Positions 52,053 through 60,965 of a stretch of DNA of 64,000 nucleotides are shown in pieces. The position numbers and the translations under genes were made by a program. Each line of letters begins with the position of its first letter. Position 1 is the stretch's first letter. A model generated the notes under the pieces. The model worked only from the letters and a program-made list of their open reading frames with translations, did no database searches and had not been told where the DNA came from. This stretch comes from Planctomycetia bacterium (GTDB lineage Bacteria > Planctomycetota > Planctomycetia > Gemmatales > HRBIN36), in the NCBI GenBank assembly GCA_016795155.1, contig JAEUIE010000055.1, positions 1 to 64,000 on the forward strand, in the 5' to 3' direction.

Positions 52053-52811
52053 TTACTTTTTCTCAGTAATCACAGGCAGTGGTTCAGGTGTTGTCGCATA
52101 AATCCACTTGTAGTTAACGAACTTTACCTGTTCACCTTTCAGGTTGTCATCATCGCCTACGCGTTTGAAATTGAGTTGCAGCGTTTTCACGCGGACAATT
52201 TCCTTGCCATCGGGGCCATCAACCTTGGTGTAGCCATTGGAAAGGCCGAACACCAAGATGCTGAACTGGGTTGACTTGGGATTGATGTCATCCCAGGTGG
52301 CAACGCCAGTGATTCGGAGCGGGTAGGCAATGCGGTTGCCACTGCCATCGAATTCCTTGCTGACAGGGATCGGTTCCTTGCTGATGGTCCAGGAGTTCTT
52401 GATATCGAGGATGTTCTGCTCATCCTCCCGTTTCTGCACTTCTTTTTGAACGGTGTGCAGCACCTTGTCGTGATGAACCGTGTTCTCATCCTGAGCAAGC
52501 CAGACAAAACGGGGATTGAAATTCCGAGGTTCACCCGTGGTATTGGAAATCTGATACCATAGGTACCAGACAACCTTGGTGCCCTTCCCCGGAACATCGA
52601 TCTTCATAATTCGAGGATCTTTGAAGTGGAAATCGAGCATCCAGATGTTGGCTTCACGATCTTCCGGACTGGCGAGTTTCTCCACCACGCGTTCGTTGAA
52701 ACCCACACCCACCGGTGGTGGTGTAGTCTGCGAAGAAGCAGGTGGCTCTTGTGCCAGGCCTGACAACGGAATGCAAGACAGGATGGCCAAACCAACCCAA
52801 AATCGCTTCAT
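52053..52811 (-). CDS. Secreted hypothetical protein
   Basis: 252 residues. The signal peptide (FWVGLAILSCIPLSGLAQ) precedes a Pro/Thr-rich linker. Then comes a mostly beta domain with FHFKDPRIMKIDVPGKGTKV, VWYLWYQISNTTGEPRNFNP and VKTLQLNFKRVGDDDNLKGE. It is of a type seen repeatedly in planctomycete genomes, without a defined function. It is alone on its strand and is separated from purA by a gap of about 260 bases holding both promoters. Confidence 0.7.
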   Translation of the reverse strand: MKRFWVGLAILSCIPLSGLAQEPPASSQTTPPPVGVGFNERVVEKLASPEDREANIWMLDFHFKDPRIMKIDVPGKGTKVVWYLWYQISNTTGEPRNFNPRFVWLAQDENTVHHDKVLHTVQKEVQKREDEQNILDIKNSWTISKEPIPVSKEFDGSGNRIAYPLRITGVATWDDINPKSTQFSILVFGLSNGYTKVDGPDGKEIVRVKTLQLNFKRVGDDDNLKGEQVKFVNYKWIYATTPEPLPVITEKK

Positions 52812-53072
52812 GATGCCAACTCCAGCAGTTCAGCGGCAAAATCGTTAAAACCGTAACACCAATACATCTGCACCGCAGGTAGTTTCCCACCCTACGTTCG
52901 ACCATACCCGTCTGAAGGCGCCCGGTCAAGGCTTACCCCATCGGAACATATGGTAGGCGTTCACTTTGTGTCGGCATAGAACGTATAAGTCGTACTTGAA
53001 TGGGTACGCAGAGTATTTTCCCCGTTTTGGTGTTCTCCAACAGTTGCATTGATTAAAACCGGAAAGGTTCTG

Positions 53073-54350
53073 ATGTCCTCTGTGGTGTGCGTTGTCGGTT
53101 TACAGTGGGGCGATGAAGCCAAAGGCAAAATGGTAGACCTGCTGGCAGAAAAGCATCGGATCATTGTCCGTTACAATGGTGGTGCCAATGCCGGGCACAC
53201 GATTGTACATGGCGATAAAACCTTCAAACTTTCCCTGTTGCCTACTGGCGTGCTCAGGCCTGATCGCACTGCAGTGATTGCCAACGGCGTGGTAGTGTAT
53301 CCGCCTCGGTTCATTGAAGAGGTCGATAGCCTTCAGAAAGCCGGCATCAGCATCACCGGGCAGAACCTCAAGTTGAGCGACCGGGCACATGTGATCTTCC
53401 CCTACCACATGGCGGAAGAAGCTGCTCATGAAGGCCTGGCTCCCAAGCCTATCGGTACCACTGGGCGTGGCATCGGACCCTGCTATGCAGACAAGGCTGG
53501 CCGAACCTATGCTATTCGTGTTGGTGAACTCTTGCAGCCCGACTGGCTGCGCGAACGACTGAATATCATTGTCCCCATCAAGAACAAAATCCTGGCTGCA
53601 CTGGGGTCCACCAGCCAGTTCAAGGCTAACCAACTTGCTGATGAGTACATTGCCTTCGGAGAAAAGCTGCGACCCCACATCACCGATACCACTGAACTGC
53701 TGCATCATGCCCTGGTGACCAAAGACACGATTCTTTTTGAAGCAGCACAAGGCAGCTTGCTCGATCTGGATCATGGTACTTTCCCTTATGTCACCAGTTC
53801 CAGCAGCACTGCAGCAGGCATTGGCAGCGCTGGTGTACCAGCACGTCGATTAACCAAAGTTCTTGGCATTGTCAAAGCTTACACAACAAGAGTAGGTGGA
53901 GGCCCCTTCCCCACTGAGTTGACCGACGCCATCGGCGACCAGATTCGCAAGGTGGGCAGAGAGTATGGCACCGTCACTGGCCGACCAAGGCGCTGTGGCT
54001 GGTTTGATGCCGTTGCAGTGCGCTACACCGCAGCGCTCAGCGATGCTGATTCTGTATCCCTGATGCTGCTCGATGTTCTCAGTGGACTCGAAGAAGTCAA
54101 AGTCTGCACAGCGTACGAAGTCGATGGCAAGCGGGTGGATCATTTCCCTAGTGATTCCCAGATACTGGCTAAATGCAAACCTATCTACACGACGATCCCC
54201 GGCTGGAAGGAAGATATTTCCAAGTTGCGGAAACTCAGTGACCTGCCCACTGCTGCCCGCCGGTATGTTGATGTCATCAGCGGTGCGGTCGGCTTGCCTG
54301 TATCCATGGTATCCGTCGGTCCGGATCGGGATCAAACCATTATCTGCTGA
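53073..54350 (+). CDS. purA: Adenylosuccinate synthetase
   Basis: 425 residues from the ATG at 53073. VVGLQWGDEAKGKMVDLLAE is the GTP-binding glycine-rich start, then GGANAGHTIVHG carries the catalytic His. The enzyme joins IMP and aspartate with GTP, the first step to AMP. The later GTTGRGIGPCYADKAGR (IMP binding) and the conserved VTGRPRRCGWFDAVAVRY confirm the family. It is immediately followed by uppS (two bases), so the two are co-transcribed, a combination without an obvious metabolic link. Confidence 0.97.
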   Translation: MSSVVCVVGLQWGDEAKGKMVDLLAEKHRIIVRYNGGANAGHTIVHGDKTFKLSLLPTGVLRPDRTAVIANGVVVYPPRFIEEVDSLQKAGISITGQNLKLSDRAHVIFPYHMAEEAAHEGLAPKPIGTTGRGIGPCYADKAGRTYAIRVGELLQPDWLRERLNIIVPIKNKILAALGSTSQFKANQLADEYIAFGEKLRPHITDTTELLHHALVTKDTILFEAAQGSLLDLDHGTFPYVTSSSSTAAGIGSAGVPARRLTKVLGIVKAYTTRVGGGPFPTELTDAIGDQIRKVGREYGTVTGRPRRCGWFDAVAVRYTAALSDADSVSLMLLDVLSGLEEVKVCTAYEVDGKRVDHFPSDSQILAKCKPIYTTIPGWKEDISKLRKLSDLPTAARRYVDVISGAVGLPVSMVSVGPDRDQTIIC

Positions 54351-54352
54351 GC

Positions 54353-55117
54353 ATGCCCACCAAACCCCGCTACACCCCTGATGCACTGCAGTCCTGGGGA
54401 ATCACCACGATTCCGAGGCACATTGCCATCATCATGGATGGTAATGGCCGGTGGGCAGGCAAGCGGGATGAAGTGCGTACCGTCGGTCATCGCCAGGGGG
54501 CAGGCAGTGTTCGCGTGGTGGTGGAAGAATGCTGCAGGCTCGGCATCGAACAACTGACACTGTTCTGCCTGAGTTCAGAAAACTGGAAACGGCCGCAAAC
54601 CGAAATTGATTTCCTGATGGCACTGCTCAAGGAATTCCTGATCGAAGAGCGCGAGGAGATTCTTGAGCAGGACATCAAATTCATGACCATAGGCCGCCGA
54701 GAGCCACTACCAGCGGACGTACTGCATGAAATTGATACCAACTGCAGACTGAGCGAACATAACCATGGCATGACGCTCTGCCTGGCCATCAACTATGGCA
54801 GCCGCATTGAAATTGTCGATGCGGTACAGCAACTGGCCCGAAAAGTACAGCAAGGGCAACTGAAGCCTGAACAGATTGATGAAGCATCCATTGGACAAGC
54901 CCTGTACACGGCGGGATGCCCTGATCCAGACCTGCTGATTCGTACTGCTGGAGAAATGCGGATCAGCAACTTTCTACTTTGGCAGATTTCTTATGCTGAA
55001 CTCTATGTGACTGATCTCTACTGGCCTGATTTCGATCGAGAAGCATTATTTGATGCTGTCAGAACTTTTGGAAAACGTGAACGAAGATTTGGTGGGCTAA
55101 CCGATCTGAATGCTTAA
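54353..55117 (+). CDS. uppS: Isoprenyl transferase (undecaprenyl diphosphate synthase)
   Basis: 254 residues. Near residue 27, IAIIMDGNGRWAGKRDE holds the catalytic Asp; LTLFCLSSENWKRPQTEIDF and the C-terminal DLLIRTAGEMRISNFLLWQI, then AELYVTDLYWPDF, are the substrate-binding segments of UppS. It condenses isopentenyl diphosphate onto farnesyl diphosphate to make the C55 carrier for cell-wall and glycan synthesis. It is convergent with the DUF1579 gene across repeat R3. Confidence 0.96.
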   Translation: MPTKPRYTPDALQSWGITTIPRHIAIIMDGNGRWAGKRDEVRTVGHRQGAGSVRVVVEECCRLGIEQLTLFCLSSENWKRPQTEIDFLMALLKEFLIEEREEILEQDIKFMTIGRREPLPADVLHEIDTNCRLSEHNHGMTLCLAINYGSRIEIVDAVQQLARKVQQGQLKPEQIDEASIGQALYTAGCPDPDLLIRTAGEMRISNFLLWQISYAELYVTDLYWPDFDREALFDAVRTFGKRERRFGGLTDLNA

Positions 55118-55140
55118 TCGCCTTTTGAAAAAGCGGAAGT

Positions 55141-55240
55141 TGTGGCAGGGTTGTAAATGTACTCATGTTCGACCCTGTAAATTCGTGACAATGTTCAAGC
55201 AAACAGGGTCGAGATGGAGTACCATCGCGACCCTGTCTCA
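55141..55240. repeat. Convergent-junction repeat R3 (GGTACTCC type)
   Basis: TGTGGCAGGGTTGT starts it; CGACCCTG (inside) and CAGGGTCG follow, with GGAGTACC and GCGACCCTGTCTCA at the right side. Its layout matches R1 and R2 but the outer arms have mismatches. It lies in the gap between uppS and the DUF1579 gene, which converge. Confidence 0.78.
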
Positions 55241-55268
55241 ACTATTCAGCATTTACTTAAGCTGAAAA

Positions 55269-55793
55269 TTACTTGCGTCGCTTGTAGCTGATCTCAAAGT
55301 TCACTTCCATCTTACCAGCTTTTTCTTCATACATGGTGAATGCCATTTCATCGTCATTCTTCCATGTCACGATTTCCTTAACTTTGCATGGCTTGCCTTC
55401 CATGTTGGTGCTCATGCCTTCGGTGGTCAGTGTCTTGCCAGATGCGTCCATGGTGCCTTCAAGCATGGTCAGCGTGGGGGACATGCTGTCGACCCAGGTC
55501 ATGACATATTTTTTCTTATTGGGATCCCAACCGCAGGTATCGCGGCCATAGAATTTCATGCCACCAAAATCACCTTCAAACTTGCCCATCACCCAGAATT
55601 CGCCCAGCATTTCATAGCTGTGGCTGCATTTCATCTCCATGCCCATCATCTTCATGGTGCAATCCCAGTTGCCTACCAGTTTCTTGAGATACGCATGTTC
55701 AGTACTAGGCTTGGGCATTTCGGGTGGCTGGGCTGCAACAACGCCAGCCATCGCCAGAACCAGCAGACACGAAGCTACTATACGACAACACAT
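55269..55793 (-). CDS. Secreted DUF1579 family protein
   Basis: 174 residues. The signal peptide ends near VVAAQP. The mature domain has EHAYLKKLVGNWDCTMKMMG, then GDFGGMKFYGRDTCGWDPNK, typical of DUF1579, a lipocalin-like beta-barrel of unknown ligand. Met content is high. It is transcribed alone, and its downstream end faces repeat R3. Confidence 0.83.
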   Translation of the reverse strand: MCCRIVASCLLVLAMAGVVAAQPPEMPKPSTEHAYLKKLVGNWDCTMKMMGMEMKCSHSYEMLGEFWVMGKFEGDFGGMKFYGRDTCGWDPNKKKYVMTWVDSMSPTLTMLEGTMDASGKTLTTEGMSTNMEGKPCKVKEIVTWKNDDEMAFTMYEEKAGKMEVNFEISYKRRK

Positions 55794-55968
55794 ACCAACA
55801 CTCCTTGAAATGAGAAAAGACTTGGCAAAGCAACTCTATGCATGCCCCCTACTGGGTGGCTAGTGAACACGGATTTTTACCGATTTTTCATACATCCTCC
55901 ACGCGATTAGCCCATGGATGACATCCAGATATCCTGCCCTAATCTGCTCAGGCTGCTAACATGATGCT

Positions 55969-56649
55969 ATGATCATCACGATTGATGGTACGAGTGCCTC
56001 TGGGAAGACGACTGCAGCCCGCGAGTTGGCAAACCGGCTGGGCTTTGCTTTGTTGCGCACCGGAGCGATGTACCGTGCCTTGGCCTATGCCGCTCATCAC
56101 GCCGGGCTGAAAGAGCAGGCTACCTGTGAGGATTTTGCCCCACATTTGAAAGACTGGCAGATTGATGCCGATGACCAGTATGTTTACCTCAATCAGAACG
56201 ATGTCAGCCAGGTAATTGAAGGCAACCTGATGTCGCACCTGAGCAGCACCTGGGCGGAACTCCCTGCGGTTCGCAAGCATATCAATGCAGCAATCCACAA
56301 ACGGGCTGAATGTTACCTGGCAGAGGGACGTAGTTTTGTCGCGGAAGGCCGTGATCAGGGATCCTTTGTTTTCCCCAATGCTGAATTAAAGTTCTATATT
56401 GATGCCGATGTCAACGAAAGAGCAAAGCGACGGCTACTCGATTTGCACCATCGCGAGGACAGGAGCAAGACCCAGGAACAACTGGCTCAGGAATTGCACC
56501 GCCGGGATCTGCGTGATAAAAGCCGGTCGTTTGCACCACTGGTGGTTCCTCAAGATGCAATCATCATCGACAGCACGCATATTTCCAAGCAACAGGTGAT
56601 TGATCAGCTTTACCAGGCTGTGCAACAGTATCGGGAGAAGGCTGGATGA
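55969..56649 (+). CDS. cmk: Cytidylate kinase
   Basis: 226 residues. The P-loop is IDGTSASGKTTAARELA, then LLRTGAMYRALAYAA with the nucleotide-binding Arg. FVAEGRDQGSFVFPNAELKF is the family's GRD motif in altered form (RDQG rather than RDIG). It phosphorylates CMP and dCMP. Its stop overlaps the ATG of plsC by four bases (ATGA), a cmk-plsC coupling known from other bacteria. Confidence 0.95.
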   Translation: MIITIDGTSASGKTTAARELANRLGFALLRTGAMYRALAYAAHHAGLKEQATCEDFAPHLKDWQIDADDQYVYLNQNDVSQVIEGNLMSHLSSTWAELPAVRKHINAAIHKRAECYLAEGRSFVAEGRDQGSFVFPNAELKFYIDADVNERAKRRLLDLHHREDRSKTQEQLAQELHRRDLRDKSRSFAPLVVPQDAIIIDSTHISKQQVIDQLYQAVQQYREKAG

Positions 56650-57314
56650 AACCGCTCTCCTTTTCCCGTCGGGCCTGGCAGCAATTCGGCTTCTGGCTTT
56701 TCGGCATGATCTTTTTGATCTTTAATTCGTTTCGCCGCTTTGGCATGCAGCGCGTTCCCTGGAAAGGACCGCTCCTGATCATATCCAACCATGAAAGCGT
56801 CTGGGATCCGCCTCTGGTGGGAATTACCGTGAGTCGCCCCATTTCGTACATGGCACGCAAGACACTGTTTAAAAACTGGTTTCTGGGTGGGTTCATTACC
56901 AGGCAAGGTGGATTCCCTGTGGATCTCGAAGGCATTGGCCTCGATGGCATCAAGGAAACTCTGAAACGATTTCAGGATGGTGAAGCAGTCCTCGTCTTTC
57001 CTGAAGGCACGCGAAGCACCACCGGCGAGATGCGAGAGTTCATGAAAGGCATCGTGCTGCTGGTACGGAAGGCGAAAGTGCCTGTACTTCCCTTTGGTCT
57101 TGCAGGTGCATTCCATGCCTGGCCGCCGAAAACGTTGAAGCCAAGCTGGTCCCCATTATGGTCGTCAGCTACCAAAGCCAGCTTGTGTGGCTACGCCGGG
57201 GAAATCATTCCGCCTGAGAAACTGCTGGCTATGAAGCCTGATGAAATGCTCGCCTATCTCCATGAGCAGGTTGCAGAAGCTCGCAGGCAGGCCTATATGC
57301 GCAAGCGAAAATAA
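56646..57314 (+). CDS. plsC: 1-acyl-sn-glycerol-3-phosphate acyltransferase
   Basis: 222 residues. The catalytic NHESVWDP (HxxxxD) is near residues 49-56, followed by the acceptor-binding FPEGTRSTTGEMREF and VLPFGLAGA. An N-terminal hydrophobic helix (FGFWLFGMIFLIFNSF) anchors it in the membrane. The enzyme adds the second fatty acid to make phosphatidic acid. It is coupled to cmk. Confidence 0.93.
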   Translation: MKPLSFSRRAWQQFGFWLFGMIFLIFNSFRRFGMQRVPWKGPLLIISNHESVWDPPLVGITVSRPISYMARKTLFKNWFLGGFITRQGGFPVDLEGIGLDGIKETLKRFQDGEAVLVFPEGTRSTTGEMREFMKGIVLLVRKAKVPVLPFGLAGAFHAWPPKTLKPSWSPLWSSATKASLCGYAGEIIPPEKLLAMKPDEMLAYLHEQVAEARRQAYMRKRK

Positions 57315-57390
57315 GTCGAGCTACTGAATGGGTACTCACCCATCCCATAAGATATCGAGCATGTTCAAGGTACGGAGGCTCGCGATCACC

Positions 57391-58623
57391 ATGAAACAGA
57401 CACTTCTGACAATTAGTTTACTAGCAGTCTTATCCCTCTCTTCACTTCACGGTGACGACTGGCCCGCTTTCCGTGGCATTCATCGCGATGGCAAATCAGC
57501 AGAGAAGGGACTGCTCACGCAATGGCCTGAAAAAGGCCCGGCGCTGCTCTGGAAAGCAACTGGGTTTGGTTCCGCTATGGCAGGTCCAGCCATCAAAGGT
57601 GACCGCATGTTCTGCATGGGGCAAACCGATGATGGACAATTCACCTACTGCCATTCGCTGAAAGATGGTAAACAACTCTGGTCACGCAAAAACGGGGCGA
57701 TCTACAAGAATGGCATGGGCGACGGGCCGCGCTGCACCCCCACGCTTGATGGCGAGTTGCTCTACGTTCTTGGAGCCAATGGCGATCTTCAATGCCTGAA
57801 CCAGGAGAATGGCGAAGAACTTTGGAAGCTCAACATTCTCGAAGAGTTTGGCGGCGAGAACATTGTCTGGGGCATCAGTGAATCACCCCTGGTGATTGAT
57901 AACAAAGTGATCGTCATGCCCGGCGGAACCGGTGGCACGTTGGTGGCACTCGATAAATCCAACGGACGGGTAATCTGGCGGTCGCGTGATCCAAACCATA
58001 ATGGTGCTGAACAAGCCGGATATGCTTCTGCACAAGTCATCACTGTAGGCAACATGCAACAGGTTGTCACCTTCACCAGTAAAGGTGCGGTGGGTGTTCA
58101 ACTGAACGATGGTAAATTCCTCTGGCGGTTCGACAAGATGGCCAACAGCACTGCCAACTGCTCGATGCCGGTCTTTTTCATTGGAAAGATTCTTTACAGT
58201 TCCGACTATGGCACCGGTTGCGCGCTCATCGATTTGAAGCCCGACGGTTCAGCGGAGGAAGTTTATTTCAACAAGAACTTCAAGAATCATCATGGCGGCT
58301 ATGTTCTGGTTGATGAACACGTTTACGGTTTCGACAGCAACGTGCTGGTCTGTATGGAATGGAAGACCGGCAAGATTCTCTGGAAAGACCGCAGCGTGGG
58401 CAAAGGCTCTGTCACCTATGCTGATGGCATGCTCTATGTATTGAGCGAAAACGGCACGATGGGCCTGGTAAAAGCCGTACCAACGGGTTATCAGGAAGTG
58501 AGTCGTTTCAAGATGCAGGAACTGAGTGGCAAACCAACCTGGGTCTATCCGGTAGTCGCCGCGGGCAAACTGTACCTGCGCGATCAGGATAAAATCTGGT
58601 GTTTTGATGTGAAGGCGAAGTAG
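57391..58623 (+). CDS. Secreted PQQ-like beta-propeller protein
   Basis: About 410 residues from the ATG at 57391, starting a signal peptide (LLTISLLAVLSLSSLHG). An earlier in-frame Met at 57361 would weaken the signal. The mature part has DWPAFRGIHRDGKSAEKGLL, then repeated blades with ELLYVLGANGDLQCLNQENG and GNMQQVVTFTSKGAVGVQLN. This matches the outer-membrane-biogenesis/PQQ-like propeller family expanded in planctomycetes. No quinone ligands were identified, so redox activity is not assumed. Confidence 0.87.
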   Translation: MKQTLLTISLLAVLSLSSLHGDDWPAFRGIHRDGKSAEKGLLTQWPEKGPALLWKATGFGSAMAGPAIKGDRMFCMGQTDDGQFTYCHSLKDGKQLWSRKNGAIYKNGMGDGPRCTPTLDGELLYVLGANGDLQCLNQENGEELWKLNILEEFGGENIVWGISESPLVIDNKVIVMPGGTGGTLVALDKSNGRVIWRSRDPNHNGAEQAGYASAQVITVGNMQQVVTFTSKGAVGVQLNDGKFLWRFDKMANSTANCSMPVFFIGKILYSSDYGTGCALIDLKPDGSAEEVYFNKNFKNHHGGYVLVDEHVYGFDSNVLVCMEWKTGKILWKDRSVGKGSVTYADGMLYVLSENGTMGLVKAVPTGYQEVSRFKMQELSGKPTWVYPVVAAGKLYLRDQDKIWCFDVKAK

Positions 58624-58690
58624 TTCATCTCGAACCGAATAGAGTCCAAGCAGAATAATTCCAGGTGAACACCGTTCTCGCAGCGTGTTT

Positions 58691-58777
58691 CTCTTGGCGA
58701 TCCTTGGCGATCCTTGGCGACTTGGCGACTTGGCGGTTCATAATTTTTACCGCCATGACGCCAAGAAGCGCCAAGAG
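58691..58777. repeat. Tandem CTTGGCGA repeats and inverse copies
   Basis: CTTGGCGATC occurs twice, then CTTGGCGA twice and CTTGGCGG once (58693-58736). CGCCAAG occurs twice in inverse orientation about 25-40 bases later. CTCTTGGCG (58691-58699) and CGCCAAGAG (58769-58777) can pair. It is a simple-sequence repeat cluster after the PQQ-like gene, with no ORF. Confidence 0.7.
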
Positions 58778-58834
58778 ATTCAGATAGAGCCATTGGAACA
58801 ATTCATAATTAATTCGGTTTGAGTTGCGGAATCT

Positions 58835-58961
58835 GTGCCACGCTCCGGCGGTACTCCGTTTGGGTGTGGTTGCGAGGAACCATGTGGCAACTCTTTTTTA
58901 AAAGTGTTGCCACAAGCGAAAGCAGCACACCTCGACGTGAGTACCCGTCGAAGTGTGGCAC
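58835..58961. repeat. Convergent-junction repeat R4 (GGTACTCC type, divergent)
   Basis: The outer arms GTGCCAC (58835-58841) and GTGGCAC (58955-58961) pair. The left side has GGCGGTACTCCGTTTG. An inner stem of 9 bp (58883-58891 with 58906-58914), TGTGGCAAC/GTTGCCACA, encloses a 14-base T/A-rich loop. It lies between the PQQ-like gene and the minus-strand split gene, which converge. Confidence 0.7.
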
Positions 58962-58981
58962 GATCACCGAATGATAGATTC

Positions 58982-59398
58982 TTAATATCCTCGCATTCTC
59001 GGACTAAACTTATTACCTTGTGATTCACCTAAGTAAAGCTTATTCCAATTGATTAACACGACAAAACCGAGAACTACCAATCCCAAAAAGAGTGGAATGA
59101 ACATCAGGCTCATTCCTGCTTCCACAGAATCCGCAGGGGAAATCACACAGAAAACAACACCAACGAAGGCTGACAAAGTAAAAGCTATACCACATACATA
59201 GCCAAGCAACTTAACCCATGGCTGTCTTGACCATCAATAGATACCCAGCACCAGTAGCCATCCCAATGCAGCAAAAATAGAGAGCACGATCGCAAATAAA
59301 GTGCTTCGCTCCCAGGCAGCGAACGACCATATGGTCACAACGATACCAACCAGGCCATGAAACCCGAGCATGAGTCCCATTCTTTGTTGTCGATCCAT
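58982..59398 (-). pseudogene. Four-helix membrane protein gene split by an in-frame TGA
   Basis: From the ATG at 59398 the frame gives 54 residues with two membrane helices (LMLGFHGLVGIVVTIW and FAIVLSIFAALGWLLVLGIY), then a TGA at 59234-59236. The same frame continues as WSRQPWVKLLGYVCGIAFTL with two more helices and a polar tail to 58982. In relatives of this type the stop would be expected to be an aromatic or Leu codon, so this is probably a nonsense mutation. There is no Cys partner, so selenocysteine is unlikely. A downstream TTG (59209) could start a separate product. Confidence 0.65.
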
Positions 59399-59410
59399 TT
59401 TTCTCACGGA

Positions 59411-60010
59411 TCATCCCTTCGGCTTCATCCGATGCTTCGTTCTCGGATCATCATCCAGTTCATCATCTTTCAGGTGCATGCCCTTCGTCCACGATTCTTC
59501 CGGAAAGCTGGTGGCATCTGCCAGCTCTTTATCAATGCCTGCAAAGGCTTTCATCCAGCGGGCTTGTTCCTCGGGGTTCACGGTAGGCGTTGATGTTGTT
59601 GATGGCGAAGGTGATTTCTGTCTTTCCAGCCAGTCGATGAACTGATCAGCCTTGATAGAGGTCGCCCGCTTGCGGGTAGTCGCTTCCACCAGGCGATGAT
59701 CCGAGGAAATAACTGTCAATTGTTTCGGCACATGGCACTGCGTGATGAGCCAGGCAATCAGGTCATCAGCTTCTTCCCGCCGTTTGGTGAAACGCACTTC
59801 AATGCCACGATAGACCCCATCACCTGGAGTGCGTGGAGGCGACTTGGCGGCATCAAACACCACGGAGCAGAATTTCGCTTTATCTCCCAGTCCATCAGCG
59901 AGCATTTCGAGCAGTTGCTGCCTGGCACGTTGCAAATCGCCTTCCCTTACCGGCGTTGGCACCATGCCCAGGCTGAACAGTACGTTGTAGCCATCAATCA
60001 GGGTTCGCAT
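59411..60010 (-). CDS. YacP-like NYN-domain ribonuclease
   Basis: 199 residues. TLIDGYNVLFSLGM carries the N-terminal Asp of the NYN/PIN-like fold, then CSVVFDAAKSPP, EEADDLIAWLITQ (second acidic pair) and LTVISSDHRLVEATTRKRAT. It matches the YacP/Rae1 family of endoribonucleases, which in Bacillus cuts mRNA on the ribosome. It lies five bases after the metallopeptidase-like gene and upstream of the split membrane gene. A Ser/Pro-rich stretch (residues about 133-148) precedes a charged C-terminal tail. Confidence 0.85.
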   Translation of the reverse strand: MRTLIDGYNVLFSLGMVPTPVREGDLQRARQQLLEMLADGLGDKAKFCSVVFDAAKSPPRTPGDGVYRGIEVRFTKRREEADDLIAWLITQCHVPKQLTVISSDHRLVEATTRKRATSIKADQFIDWLERQKSPSPSTTSTPTVNPEEQARWMKAFAGIDKELADATSFPEESWTKGMHLKDDELDDDPRTKHRMKPKG

Positions 60011-60014
60011 GAAT

Positions 60015-60809
60015 TTATCCCAGCAACGGCACCAGCTTGGGCACCGGTACCATCACGCCGTGCACGCTGCCATGCCTTTCGTGCAGTTCCTCGAAGCTGC
60101 TACGAAGAAAGCCGGTCAACGAGGCGTCATGGTGAACCTGTAGATACTTCTCCACATAGCCTTGCATGTGCGCATCGTATTTTTTCTTGCTGTGCGAATG
60201 CTGGTAGTATCGTCCTTCATGCCGACGCAGATCGCCATTGAACTCGGGTGAGATATGGAACAGCTCATGGAATATGGTGATCAGTTTCTCTTCGTAAGGC
60301 AGGTCTTGAAAGCGAGGCAGGCAGAAGGAAAGCAGATAGAGCATCTCGACGTTGTTCACATAATACTGCTGAACTTGGTAAACCCAGCTTCGCCGTTTTT
60401 GCGTCAATTGCCCATGTTTGAACCGCATGGGAGTAACCTTGGCCTGTAAGCCGGTATGTCTTCTTGTTTTGGCTCGCGTAATAGTCACCAGCACTCTGCT
60501 CAAATCGATATGCTTCAAATCAGGCGTGTGCTCGATAATATGCTGGCACAGACGAGTCATGTGGCCAGTGAAATCAAATGGTACTTGCGATAGCCCCATC
60601 ATGGTAGGCGTTGGTAATGGCCGGGATGGCTCCACCCGCCGCATCGGCAATGAACGCCGCCCCGGCTCAGCATGCCATTGGTACACCAAGGGATGTTGAC
60701 GAACGGTATGACGGGCCGCCGTGGTTTGTGGCAGCAGCTTCCTGATACGCTTCATCCAGGCCCCCAGACTCATATCTCTCTTTCCCAAACTACCAGGTCG
60801 TCTCATCAT
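60015..60809 (-). CDS. Putative zinc metallopeptidase-like protein
   Basis: 264 residues. It contains an HELFH (HExxH) motif near residues 175-180 in TIFHELFHISPEF, with a downstream basic HSHSKKKYDAHMQGYVEKYL. The N-terminus is basic and the middle has DLSRVLVTITRAKTRRHTGL. The architecture resembles small putative metallopeptidase-like proteins, and I cannot name the family with certainty. It heads an operon with the NYN ribonuclease. The first in-frame Met may be at 60773 or 60809. Confidence 0.65.
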   Translation of the reverse strand: MMRRPGSLGKRDMSLGAWMKRIRKLLPQTTAARHTVRQHPLVYQWHAEPGRRSLPMRRVEPSRPLPTPTMMGLSQVPFDFTGHMTRLCQHIIEHTPDLKHIDLSRVLVTITRAKTRRHTGLQAKVTPMRFKHGQLTQKRRSWVYQVQQYYVNNVEMLYLLSFCLPRFQDLPYEEKLITIFHELFHISPEFNGDLRRHEGRYYQHSHSKKKYDAHMQGYVEKYLQVHHDASLTGFLRSSFEELHERHGSVHGVMVPVPKLVPLLG

Positions 60810-60965
60810 AGCAGACTTTTTCCATGATACGACCCATCCAGCTGACAGAATCGCTAAATTCGTTGAAGCCTCGCTTCTGTACCATCCGATACAAAGGAGG
60901 ACTCAATATAAGTCTGGCTGCTCTTGATACAGCCGGGTTGCAGAACAATTTGAGGGGGATCAGGG

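Noticed and set aside
58691-58777. Tandem short repeats considered as a CRISPR array
   Set aside because: The units are about 8-10 bases with no unique spacers of constant length, and no cas gene is present.
59234-59236. Selenocysteine at the TGA of the split membrane gene
   Set aside because: There is no redox partner Cys, the residue lies between membrane helices, and the only hairpin is closer than usual SECIS spacing.
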